DNA of 24,564 nucleotides. It comes from Promethearchaeota archaeon. Lineage in GTDB: Archaea > Asgardarchaeota > Lokiarchaeia > Sigynarchaeales > SOKP01. The notes under the pieces were generated by a model that had not been told where the DNA came from, ran no database searches, and was given only the letters and a program-made list of their open reading frames with translations. The position numbers were made by a program, and so were the translations under genes. Within the stretch, counting starts at the first letter, position 1. Every line of letters starts with the position of its first letter. The DNA is taken from positions 1 to 24,564 of the forward strand of contig JAHLWJ010000028.1 in assembly GCA_019057975.1 (NCBI GenBank), read 5' to 3'. Shown here in pieces: positions 6,914 through 14,644 of the stretch.

Positions 6914-8515
6914 TTGGAATTTTTAGACAGCAATTCAAAGGGTTCTTGTTCGGTATGCGGAAAACCTTTAGGATCTTCAAAATTAGGATCAAAAAAGTAT
7001 TATTGCTATAACTGTGAAAATTATGTGATATTACCTATAGAAGATTGCATACAGTCTTGCAATCAAATATTACAGAAACTTCGAGATTCTTTTCGAGAAT
7101 TAGTCGTAGAAGGTGATGCTAGGAGATATTTGAGAAGTTATCTAAATGTTTTAGAGACCATCTCTGTTTCAGATGCAAGTGAATCTGCTCCAATAATAGA
7201 TGTTGATAAAAAAATTGAAATATTGCCTTTTAATCAGGCTTTATTTATAACCATGAACTTAGCAATCAAATGGATCTTAGAGGATTTAAACTACAAATAT
7301 AAGAGTAGTCATAATTTTTCAATGGATATAGCTTCTAATATAAGTGCTCAATGGTTTAGAATATTCCAACAAAAAATTTTTCTTGAGAATGATCTAGGGA
7401 TATTCATTAGTGGATATGGTAGTCATAAAAAAGAGTTTTATTATTACCAATATATTGATTTCTATGAAGATTCTTTAAATGAATATTCAACCTTTCACAA
7501 AGGTGAACTTACTCCTAAAAATTATGATGAAAAAATCACAGAGTTCTTTGAAAAACGTAAGAATCCAGAGAACATTAATGAATTGGTAAAATTTGACTTT
7601 CCACTGACTTACATATGTAGTTTGTATAATCTTTATCCAAATAAAGAAGACCGTATGTTCTCTTTTACCGATATAACTGCAGATCATAGTGTACCTATTA
7701 TTTTAAAGAAGATTATTGATATTTATGATGAAAAAAGATCTTTAAATTTTGCGGACTTACAATTACCTGGTAAAAACTTCTTTGCGACAACTAATCTTGA
7801 GCAATTAAGGCAAGATATTAAAAACATACCTTGGAGTCTAGAGATTTTCTATTATATCTTTGTGTCCTCTCAAAAAAACCCGATGAGTTTTCCCTTACTT
7901 ATTGAATTTGGAAATGAAGTATATGTGTCACCAACTCGGTTGAAAATTGCTTTAAAACTGATAAAACAGAAACTTCTACATACACATGAGAGCAATTTTT
8001 TAAGTCAAAATTTTGAAATTGAGTTTCAAAATAAAGTATTATCAATTTTAAAAAATAAGGGAATAAAAACTGAAGATCCCATTTCCAATCTTGAATTAAT
8101 AAATTTAAAAAATAAGAAGAAAGGTACATTCGAAATAGATATCTTAGGTTACGATGAAGAGAATATCTATATTATTGAATGTAAATCTTTTCATCCCCAT
8201 CCATTCTATATGTTAAAAGAAAATAGAGAGAGACGTAAATTAAATCTTAAGAGATTTAACTCACAATTTTCAGATAAAATTAAACCTTGGTTAATAAATG
8301 GACTTAACAATAAACCCTTAAATGGACATATAACAATTCAATGTTATCAAGAAGAAATTCGAACAAAGAAAGGATATTCATTTCAATTTTCTCTTCCTGA
8401 AATATTTATGAATATTTCACCTAAAAAAATTATTGGTTTTTATATCACACAACTAAATGAAATCTTTCCAGATATTCAATCAGTTCATCAATTGTATTAT
8501 AAAGATATACTTTGA
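6914..8515 (+). CDS. Zinc-ribbon protein with C-terminal PD-(D/E)XK nuclease domain
   Basis: The 533 residues begin with a zinc ribbon (C12-x2-C15, C31-x2-C34). A long helical middle follows (about 40-355). The C-terminal domain (about 358-500) has the restriction-endonuclease fold signature: a helix with Glu (EIEFQNKVLSIL), a strand ending FEID with D409, a turn, then IIECK with E422 and K424. All catalytic positions of an active PD-(D/E)XK enzyme are therefore present, predicting metal-dependent DNA or RNA cleavage. I accept the TTG start because it lies just after AGGGAAGA and is needed to keep the zinc ribbon; the first in-frame ATG is more than 100 residues in. It follows the helical-repeat gene by 94 bases and is probably co-transcribed. 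Target and trigger are unknown. Confidence 0.85.
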   Translation: MEFLDSNSKGSCSVCGKPLGSSKLGSKKYYCYNCENYVILPIEDCIQSCNQILQKLRDSFRELVVEGDARRYLRSYLNVLETISVSDASESAPIIDVDKKIEILPFNQALFITMNLAIKWILEDLNYKYKSSHNFSMDIASNISAQWFRIFQQKIFLENDLGIFISGYGSHKKEFYYYQYIDFYEDSLNEYSTFHKGELTPKNYDEKITEFFEKRKNPENINELVKFDFPLTYICSLYNLYPNKEDRMFSFTDITADHSVPIILKKIIDIYDEKRSLNFADLQLPGKNFFATTNLEQLRQDIKNIPWSLEIFYYIFVSSQKNPMSFPLLIEFGNEVYVSPTRLKIALKLIKQKLLHTHESNFLSQNFEIEFQNKVLSILKNKGIKTEDPISNLELINLKNKKKGTFEIDILGYDEENIYIIECKSFHPHPFYMLKENRERRKLNLKRFNSQFSDKIKPWLINGLNNKPLNGHITIQCYQEEIRTKKGYSFQFSLPEIFMNISPKKIIGFYITQLNEIFPDIQSVHQLYYKDIL

Positions 8516-8821
8516 TGGAATAGGTAAAGAAGAATTAAGAACCCAGGTTTTTCATGCGGATGGGGTAAAAATATCCATAAAAAAACTATTCTAAATAGAA
8601 ATTCAGCTTGATACCAATAATAATGAAGAAAAAATGAGGTTAAATGATAGATCTTAAGAAGGTTAAGACGATAAAAACTAATAAATGGCTATAATCTTTA
8701 AAATAAAATGTCTAAACATAATTTTAAAAACAAGGATTTTTTTTAATTGCTTGTATAAGAAGATATAGATTTATTAGTTTTAGTGATAAATTAAAAACTT
8801 GCTACTTGAAAGGTTATGCGG
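8516..8821. other. Intergenic stretch with a T-run and a doubtful coding remnant
   Basis: From 8517 one plus-strand frame reads 25 protein-like codons (…EELRTQVFHADG…), a TAA, then 20 more protein-like codons to a second TAA at 8655-8657. This could be the worn tail of a former gene, but no family is recognisable. A run of eight T at 8737-8744 is a plausible archaeal transcription stop for the nuclease operon. The last 70 bases carry AT-rich promoter-like DNA and the AGGT ribosome site at 8811-8814 for the next gene. Nothing else is seen. Confidence 0.35.
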
Positions 8822-9778
8822 ATGCCAAAAGAAAAGTTTAAATACGTGTCTAAGCACCTTAGAAAAGATATTAAGACAGATTCTAAGATAAAAAATGAAA
8901 AAATATTATTTGTAGAATGGTTGGATAATATCTTAAATACTTATAAGGCAAATAATTTACTAGAAAATTCCAAATCTCATTTGCCTCTTTCTAAACCAAA
9001 TTTTAAAAAAGAGGAATCGAGGTTCTGTGATGAATGTGGATCTTTAATGTTTCCATCTAAGTTAGATGATAAAACAATAATTAAATGTAAGTGTGGTATT
9101 ATTAAACCTTTATTTGAAAATAGCATTAATTCTTACAAAATTACTACGAACATTAAACATTCATATAAAGAGGAAAACATCTATCTAAGTACATGTGGTA
9201 AAAAATTCCAAACTCAAACTGCATTTTTAAATCATTCTAGCACCTGTCAGAAATGTAAAGAAATAAAAATTGAAAGTATAAAAAAGATAAAAGAGGAGAA
9301 ATTAAAAAAGCAAAAGCAGAGAGAAGCAGATCGGAAAAGCGAAGAAAAGTTGATGAAATTAAGGCAAAAGAGGGAATTAATAGAAGAAAGAAGGAAAAAA
9401 GAGAAGGAAATGAGAGAAATTATGAAGTCACATTTTAACAAAGTAATTTATCATTGTGTTTGTGGTACAAAACTAACTGAAGAAAATTATCATTCTGATG
9501 GTTCATTCTTTAACCATTGGCATAGACACCAATATCCTCTCTCATATTACGCTATAAGAACGCAAATAGAGAATGTCTTTCACTTTTTTTGGTATAATAA
9601 AGGGAAAAAATTAATTGAAGATAGTTATCAATCTGAAGGTTTATTATATAGACATAGAAATGATAAAGGGGAAAAGGGAGTTGATTGTTTTAAAATAGTA
9701 GTAATAATTTATCCAAAAAAACATGAAGCAAAAGTGTATATAAACTTAATAAACTCTACATTATCCAAATCTGGTTAG
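8822..9778 (+). CDS. Multi-zinc-finger protein with a central coiled coil
   Basis: The protein has 318 residues from the ATG at 8822. Another in-frame ATG lies at 8816, but the AGGT ribosome site (8811-8814) overlaps its spacing and suits 8822 better. Order of parts: a basic N-terminus; a zinc ribbon with CDEC and CKC at about 69-91; a C2H2-like segment STCGKKF...FLNHSSTC at 124-142; a Lys/Glu-rich coiled coil at about 148-203; a second cysteine-histidine finger, HCVCGTKL...FFNHWHRH, at 211-236; and a beta-rich end with VIIYPKKHEAKVYINLI. Nucleic-acid or protein binding is likely from the fingers, but no enzyme motif is visible and the family is unknown. It stands alone, about 300 bases after the nuclease gene. 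Confidence 0.75.
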   Translation: MPKEKFKYVSKHLRKDIKTDSKIKNEKILFVEWLDNILNTYKANNLLENSKSHLPLSKPNFKKEESRFCDECGSLMFPSKLDDKTIIKCKCGIIKPLFENSINSYKITTNIKHSYKEENIYLSTCGKKFQTQTAFLNHSSTCQKCKEIKIESIKKIKEEKLKKQKQREADRKSEEKLMKLRQKRELIEERRKKEKEMREIMKSHFNKVIYHCVCGTKLTEENYHSDGSFFNHWHRHQYPLSYYAIRTQIENVFHFFWYNKGKKLIEDSYQSEGLLYRHRNDKGEKGVDCFKIVVIIYPKKHEAKVYINLINSTLSKSG

Positions 9779-9812
9779 ATTTATCAGAATCCTATTAAAT
9801 ACAATGTTGTGA

Positions 9813-9956
9813 TTAGGTTGAAGTGATGATCCCACAATGAGTACAGAGTTCGGTATTACCTCTAATCTCTTCTTGTGCTTCTAAATTTGCTATCTGATAT
9901 TGAGATTTAAATTTTTTTCCACATTTGGGATTATCACATATTACATATGTAGTCAT
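9813..9956 (-). CDS. 47-residue zinc-ribbon protein
   Basis: A minus-strand frame from ATG to TAA encodes a complete small zinc ribbon: VICDNPKCGKKF near the N-terminus (C7, C12) and ELCTHCGII near the C-terminus (C38, C41), separated by a polar Gln/Glu-rich helix. Knuckle spacing and hydrophobic positions are those of a genuine four-cysteine ribbon. No clear ribosome site precedes it. It converges with the zinc-finger gene, 34 bases away. It may be a stand-alone adaptor, or a surviving domain of a larger decayed gene since rubble lies just upstream. No specific function can be named. Confidence 0.6.
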   Translation of the reverse strand: MTTYVICDNPKCGKKFKSQYQIANLEAQEEIRGNTELCTHCGIITST

Positions 9957-10008
9957 TAAGAAAAAATTAGATTGTGAATTTTTAAAATATGACCCTAATG
10001 TAAAAAAA

Positions 10009-10260
10009 CTAATTATATATATTCACATTTACAGGATTTCTAAAATCAATTTCTTCCACATATATTTTCTCAGTTTGACTATCAAATACAATTAGATAAA
10101 GAATTACATTATTAAATGTCTCAAATATGTAATTGTAATAAGCAAATTGTAGTTCTGGTTATAATTCTTCAACAATCACACTCTAAGGATTTTTCTTTAG
10201 CTCCAAATTCTTTAAAGAAAATAAGTATATATTATTATTTTCCTCATCGATAATATAAAT
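10009..10260 (-). pseudogene. Decayed gene with in-frame stops, family unknown
   Basis: One minus-strand frame reads convincingly as protein (…FIYIIDEENNNIYLFSLKN… and …ELQFAYYNYIFETFNNVILY…IVFDSQTEKIYVEEIDF…) but is interrupted by a TAG and then a TAA before its final TAG at 10009-10011. A third stop, TGA, lies just upstream if the frame is extended to an ATG at 10290. The alternating hydrophobic pattern suggests a beta-rich domain. Three different stop codons in one short frame argue for a dead gene rather than recoding. No family recognised. Confidence 0.5.
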
Positions 10261-10661
10261 GAAACTATTAAATCAATAAGAGAAATTCATACTTACGGTG
10301 ATATAATAATAACTTTTCAAAACCAGGTATTAAACGCAATTTAAAACCAGATCCTCAAAAAGTTAAGGAATAGAAATCCCTCCATCTACAAAAAAAGAAG
10401 ATTTATGTGATATTTATATAAATCAATTACATAAAATTGGATTGAAAAATGTTGAAAAGTTAAATATCACATCAGAAGGGGGATTTTATTATACTTTATT
10501 ATTTTGTTGTCGATCTGATGTGGAAGCTAAATTGTTGAAAATGATTAAATATTTAAAAATTGGATGAAAGATTTAAAAATTGGACTGATTCTGATGTAAA
10601 AAAGATGTGGGATGTTGCTAAAAGTAAAGTAAAACCATTAGATAATTTTTTAAATGGTTAG
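10249..10661 (+). pseudogene. Frameshifted gene remnant, possibly the C-terminal part of a TcmP-like protein
   Basis: Protein-like segments continue across three plus-strand frames in order: NINETIKSIREIHTYGDIII; GIKRNLKPDPQKVKE; then IPPSTKKEDLCDIYINQLHK through EGGFYYTLLFCCRSDVEAKL; then LDERFKNWTDSDVKKMWDVA and KSKVKPLDNFLNG with a TAG. At least three frameshifts join these pieces, so the gene is dead. The DLCxxYxxQLxKIG...FYYTLLFxxxxD run faintly recalls the end of three-Cys-motif partner (TcmP) proteins, a link I hold weakly. The 5' end overlaps the remnant on the other strand, so both are truncated. Confidence 0.5.
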
Positions 10662-10733
10662 CAAAAGTAAGGAAAAAGTTTGCAGGTATCTTTATTAGAG
10701 TATAGGATTTATGTTTCTAGTGGCGTAAAAAGT

Positions 10734-10913
10734 TTAAACTATGAGGTTTTTTTCTTTTTCTTGTTGTAGCTCCTCTAAAGAAAGTTCTCCTGAACCGATT
10801 TTTTCTATTGAATTGGTACAAAGGGTTAAGAAATTCCTTATATTTCCATTTGTTTTTTTGTAATATGTATCAAGGATTTTTGGGTTATGTTTTACAATAA
10901 GGTCTATTCGTAA
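10734..10913 (-). pseudogene. C-terminal remnant of an unidentified helical protein
   Basis: A 59-codon minus-strand frame lacking any start ends in TAA. It reads IVKHNPKILDTYYKKTNGNI, then RNFLTLCTNSIEKIGSGELS and a charged tail ELQQEKEKN. The 'NPKxLxxYYKxTNGNIRNFLxLC' helix pair looks like the helical lid or C-terminal region of AAA-type ATPases, but with no P-loop visible this is only an impression. Upstream, a different frame (…ESIILEKILIT…) may be its continuation across a frameshift. It ends the rubble zone just beyond the NLR-like gene. Confidence 0.4.
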
Positions 10914-10975
10914 TTAAGATTTTCTCCAAAATAATAGATTCAAACTTTAGAAAGATGACAGAGATGAGATTAATT

Positions 10976-13900
10976 TCATGTAGAAACGCTAACCCCTTTC
11001 TTCTTTAATTGTTTTAAAACTGATTTAGCTCTTGAATCTAAGGAATTGTTACCCTCTAAATCTAGGTATTCGAGTGAGGTAAGCTTCGTTATGGACTCCG
11101 GGAGGGTTGAAAGTTTGTTTTTATCTAAATCAAGGTAAGTAAGCGATTTTAGGTTGCCAATCGACTCCGGGAGAGTCGAAAGTTTATTCTCGTATAAATA
11201 TAGTCTTTCGAGTGATGTAAGTTTGCCTATCGACTCCGGGAGAGTCGAAAGCTGATTACCCTCTAAAATTAGGTTTTCAAGTGATTTTAAGTTCCCTATC
11301 GACTCCGGGAGAGTCGTGAATTTGTTATCCCCTAAATATAATGTTTGCAGTGATTTTAAATTCCCTATTGACTCCGGGAGAGTCGTGAATTTGTTATCCC
11401 CTAAATATAACTTTTCCAGTGATCTTAAGTTGCTTATGGACTCCGGGAGAGTCGTTAACTTATTATCCCCTAATGATAACTCTTGGAGTGATGTAAGCCT
11501 TGTTATTGACTCCGGGAGAGTCGATAACTGATTAAAATGTAAATATAGCTCTTTAAGAGAGGAAAAGTTTTCTATGGACTCCGGGAGAGTCGTCAACTGA
11601 TTCTTCCATAAATCTAGTCTTTCAAGTGATTTTAGATTACCTATGGACTCCGGGAGAGTCGTGAGTTGATTATTATGCAAGTATAAACTTTTCAGAGAGG
11701 AGAGGTTGCCTATTGACTCCGGGAGAGTCGAAAGATTATTAGCCCTTAAATACAGTGTTTCAAGTGATTTTAAGTTGCCTATGGACTCCGGGAGAGTCGT
11801 TAACTTATTATCCCCTAATGATAACTCTTGGAGTGATGTAAGCCTTGTTATTGACTCCGGGAGAGTCGAAAGATTATTACCCTCTAACCATAGTGTTTCA
11901 AGCGAGGAGAGATTACCTATGGATTCTGGGAGAGTCGTGAGCTTATTGAATTGTAACCTTAAGTTTTGCAGGGATTTTAAATTACCTATTGACTCCGGGA
12001 GAGTCGAAAGATCATTACCACTTAACCATAGTTTTTTGAGAGAGGAGAGATTTCCTATGGACTCCGGGAGAGTCGATAACTGATTAAAATGTAAATATAG
12101 CTCTTTAAGAGAGGAAAAGTTTTCTATGGACTCCGGGAGAGTCGTCAACTGATTCTTCCATAAATCTAGTCTTTCAAGTGATTTTAGATTACCTATGGAC
12201 TCCGGGAGAGTCGTGAGTTGATTATTATGCAAGTATAAACTTTTCAGAGAGGAGAGGTTGCCTATTGACTCCGGGAGAGTCGAAAGATTATTACCCTCTA
12301 ACCATAGTGTTTCAAGCGAGGAGAGATTACCTATGGACTCCGGGAGAGTCGATAATCCGCATTCATACAGTCCAATACCAGTAACTCTATTATTTCCCAT
12401 TGAAAAGCCCATTTGAGTGTTATCTGCTATTGTATTAACCAATTTGAATTGTTTCCCCGATTGCTTTTCGAGCGCTTGAAGCACGTCCGCCTCCAATTGA
12501 GGGATTTGAGCACCTCGAAAGGGCACGATTTTTTTTGCTCTTTCTTGCACTTCTCTGTTTGCGCGTTCTTTCGCTTTTAAAATCATCTCATCTGCGACTT
12601 TAATATCATCGGACAACCCTAGCTGAGACCAAATCTTTCTTAATTGGGTAAATAAATCTATAGCTGCATCCCATTGCCGATTATTAAATTGTAGCTGCGC
12701 TTGATCAAGAAATTCTTTCGCTTTATTCATGAGTTCATAATCCTCGAGAGGTACATTAAGACTTTTTATGAATGAGTCGATATAGGGGCGATCCTTCTGA
12801 GATAATCTCTCAAGAGATGTACGAAAAGTGAGAAATTCCTCTCTACGGTTTGCTTTATCCAGTAAGAAAGCGTGATAGGCAGTTCCGAACCATCCAAAAG
12901 CCCGCGTGGATAGCCTTACAGTGCGCGAATAGAGCGTTTCCTCGTACAGCAAAATGCCGCTGGAATTAAGGACATCAAGCGTGCGTTCTTCAACCGTTGT
13001 ACTAATCACCTCAAGATCCACTTCGCGGGATAAATCTCCTAACCGGGTTAAATGGGCACATAAACCCGCTAATAACTTGAGATGAAACATAGTAAGGTGC
13101 ATTCGTGTAAAATACTCATCAAATAAACGCCGATCTGATAATGTAGGCAATTTATCCTCTTGGGCATAACGTTCGGCAATCAATCGAACCCAAAGCGGAA
13201 ATTTCGCCAATGGTTTGAGATCAATATCCCATTGTTTTAGGCCCGGCAGACCGTAGCGCTTGATTGCGGCATTTATTTCGGCGGAATTATAAGAAATAAG
13301 CGTGAAACTTGCACTCTCGTTATTTTGCCCCTTTCGACACATATTTTCGATGGTGCCTTCTTGGTCTTGCCTCACGCGGCATTTTTGCCAGTCGTAGTTC
13401 CGACTGGTAAGTACCATTATTTGGTTTTTGCGCTTTTCCAGCGCTTTTAAAAATTCGATTAATAACTCTCTTCTCTCATCGCGATCCGAGATCTCGTCAT
13501 AGCCGTCCATAATCCACAAAATCGGCTTTTCCCCCTCGATATCATCCAGAGGTGTGATTTTATGGAGTGCCTCGTGCAGGGTACTGTCAAAAGTAAGGCG
13601 AAAAAAATTGCCGAGCTTATCCCGCAATTTCACGTAAAACACAGGATACCCCTCTTGCTTCAAATGATTTGCCCAGTGGGCTACAAGCCACGTTTTGCCG
13701 AACCCCGCCTCTCCGAGTAAGAGAAATAGCTTCTGGCGGGGGGAACGATCAGTAAGAAAGCGCTCGAACGCCTCGAATGCATCCTTACGGTCAATAAACC
13801 GTTTGGGGTCATATTGGACGTCCATACGGCTGCTCATCGTCGCGTTCGATACCTGAAGATCCGCCATTTCTTTTAATTTCTTATAGGAAAGAGCTTCGCT

Positions 13901-14077
13901 TGAGCTCTTGCTAATTTGTTCTATCTCAAATGTTTCTTCACAATAGGCACACACAAATTCTTTTTTTCCTGATAAATTTCCCGTGGGAGCCCCGCATTCG
14001 GGACACTGGAGCGAGCGGCTGATGAGCTTTAACTCGTCCGCTAATTCTTTTTCGGTCAAATTGGGGGTAAAAGTCAT
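10976..14077 (-). CDS. NLR-like protein: zinc ribbon, STAND/NACHT-type NTPase, 19 leucine-rich repeats
   Basis: Domains of the 1033 residues, in order: zinc ribbon (C25/C28, C43/C46); linker; P-loop NTPase with Walker A GEAGFGKT (122-129), Walker B ILWIMDGYDE (186-195), a VLTSRN sensor (222-227) and FPLWVRLI (293-300), the set expected of STAND ATPases of NACHT type; a helical region (about 320-440); a TPR-like helix pair (about 450-480); a pre-repeat segment ending NNRVTGIGLYECGL; then 19 repeats of exactly 23 residues built on LPESIGNLxSL. STAND proteins switch between closed and oligomeric states on ligand binding, and several bacterial ones defend against phage. No nuclease or other killing domain is visible, so the zinc ribbon must recruit, or be, the effector. 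The NTPase half is GC-richer than its surroundings, suggesting transfer. Transcribed alone. Confidence 0.9.
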   Translation of the reverse strand: MTFTPNLTEKELADELKLISRSLQCPECGAPTGNLSGKKEFVCAYCEETFEIEQISKSSSEALSYKKLKEMADLQVSNATMSSRMDVQYDPKRFIDRKDAFEAFERFLTDRSPRQKLFLLLGEAGFGKTWLVAHWANHLKQEGYPVFYVKLRDKLGNFFRLTFDSTLHEALHKITPLDDIEGEKPILWIMDGYDEISDRDERRELLIEFLKALEKRKNQIMVLTSRNYDWQKCRVRQDQEGTIENMCRKGQNNESASFTLISYNSAEINAAIKRYGLPGLKQWDIDLKPLAKFPLWVRLIAERYAQEDKLPTLSDRRLFDEYFTRMHLTMFHLKLLAGLCAHLTRLGDLSREVDLEVISTTVEERTLDVLNSSGILLYEETLYSRTVRLSTRAFGWFGTAYHAFLLDKANRREEFLTFRTSLERLSQKDRPYIDSFIKSLNVPLEDYELMNKAKEFLDQAQLQFNNRQWDAAIDLFTQLRKIWSQLGLSDDIKVADEMILKAKERANREVQERAKKIVPFRGAQIPQLEADVLQALEKQSGKQFKLVNTIADNTQMGFSMGNNRVTGIGLYECGLSTLPESIGNLSSLETLWLEGNNLSTLPESIGNLSSLKSLYLHNNQLTTLPESIGNLKSLERLDLWKNQLTTLPESIENFSSLKELYLHFNQLSTLPESIGNLSSLKKLWLSGNDLSTLPESIGNLKSLQNLRLQFNKLTTLPESIGNLSSLETLWLEGNNLSTLPESITRLTSLQELSLGDNKLTTLPESIGNLKSLETLYLRANNLSTLPESIGNLSSLKSLYLHNNQLTTLPESIGNLKSLERLDLWKNQLTTLPESIENFSSLKELYLHFNQLSTLPESITRLTSLQELSLGDNKLTTLPESISNLRSLEKLYLGDNKFTTLPESIGNLKSLQTLYLGDNKFTTLPESIGNLKSLENLILEGNQLSTLPESIGKLTSLERLYLYENKLSTLPESIGNLKSLTYLDLDKNKLSTLPESITKLTSLEYLDLEGNNSLDSRAKSVLKQLKKKGVSVST
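11508..11741 (-). repeat. Exact 234-base direct duplication, copy 1
   Basis: Identical base for base to 12060-12293, 552 bases away (eight repeat units). It covers repeats 10-12 of the encoded protein and the edges of repeats 9 and 13. Absence of any silent change indicates a recent unequal exchange or conversion within the repeat array. Confidence 0.9.
12060..12293 (-). repeat. Exact 234-base direct duplication, copy 2
   Basis: Partner of 11508-11741, covering protein repeats 2-4 and the edges of repeats 1 and 5. Shorter shared blocks also exist: a TTAACTTATTATCCCC block near 11454 and 11799 (345 bases, five units apart), and an AAAGATTATTACCCTC block near 11870 and 12283 (six units apart). 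The array is therefore a mosaic of copied segments. Confidence 0.9.
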
Positions 14078-14143
14078 TAGAGTTCACTTAAATAGAAATA
14101 AGGATAACGTTTGCCTTTAATGCATTTTCGCAATTCTTATATT

Positions 14144-14153
14144 AATTTATAAG
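14144..14153 (-). promoter_or_regulatory. Possible TATA box for the NLR-like gene
   Basis: On the minus strand CTTATAAATT lies about 70 bases before the ATG at 14077, predicting a transcript start near 14120 and a leader of about 45 bases. No strong ribosome site is seen before the ATG. Moderate support only, since AT-rich words are common here. Confidence 0.35.
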
Positions 14154-14589
14154 AGCATATCTTTTTAAAAGTTATCAATGCGCCCGGAAGGGGGTTTTCA
14201 CTTATCCTGAGCAACATTATTAAAATATTAAAATTTACAGCTTTCACGAAAACATAATGTTAACACAATTATTTTTTACTTTTACTTAAAAATTTAGCAA
14301 GATTTTGGACAATTCAAGAATCTAATTTTTAATTATCTAAGAGCGAGATTACATTTTTTGTGAGATAAAATTTGATAACTTTAAGAAAGGTTCTTTTCTT
14401 TCCTATAAAGTAAATGAAAGCTATACCTTTCAATATTGTTTAAACAATCCAGGTAAAAATCCCGTTAAAAAATCTCAAACAGAAGGATTTCCGTTTGTAG
14501 ATCCTTAGCGGTGTTGATATCTTCCACAATCTCAAATTTATCAGATTAATTTAATTTTTATAAAGAGATAATGATCCCATATGGAAACA

Positions 14590-14600
14590 TTTATATATAT
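14590..14600 (+). promoter_or_regulatory. TATA box of the winged-helix/SPFH/zinc-ribbon cluster
   Basis: TTTATATATAT, preceded by purine-rich GGAAACA that could serve as the BRE, lies about 50 bases before the ATG at 14645 and predicts a start near 14622. It closes a 567-base gene-free stretch (14078-14644), which otherwise contains only AT-rich DNA, a small GC-rich patch near 14190 (GCGCCCGGAAGGGGG) and no readable frame. Confidence 0.5.
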
Positions 14601-14644
14601 TCTTATGATATCTTCTTAACAATAATGTATATTTTTTTAAAAAT

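Larger units (their letters stand above)
11094..12351 (-). repeat. Tandem 69-base leucine-rich-repeat units with a conserved palindromic core
   Basis: Nineteen copies of GACTCCGGGAGAGTCG (plus-strand reading) recur at exact 69-base steps, encoding S/T-T-L-P-E-S-I. Nearly every copy is identical, including silent positions; exceptions are the first (11094, GGGAGGGTTG) and one at 11922 (GATTCTGGG). The core is itself an inverted repeat, GACTC and GAGTC around CGGGA. The 53 bases between cores vary and are AT-rich. Confidence 0.9.

Noticed and set aside
10009..10290. Stop-codon recoding (for example pyrrolysine at TAG) to rescue the minus-strand frame
   Set aside because: TAG, TAA and TGA all occur in the same short frame, and no other gene here needs recoding; decay is simpler.
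11316..12083. Plus-strand open frames of 71 and 125 codons
   Set aside because: They are antisense to the leucine-rich-repeat array and simply repeat the same periodic pattern (MDSGRVxxLL).
11094..12351. Regularly spaced short palindromic repeats that look like a CRISPR array
   Set aside because: Spacing is exactly 69 bases, a multiple of three, and the whole stretch is one open frame encoding leucine-rich repeats; the 'spacers' are related codons, not unrelated sequences.
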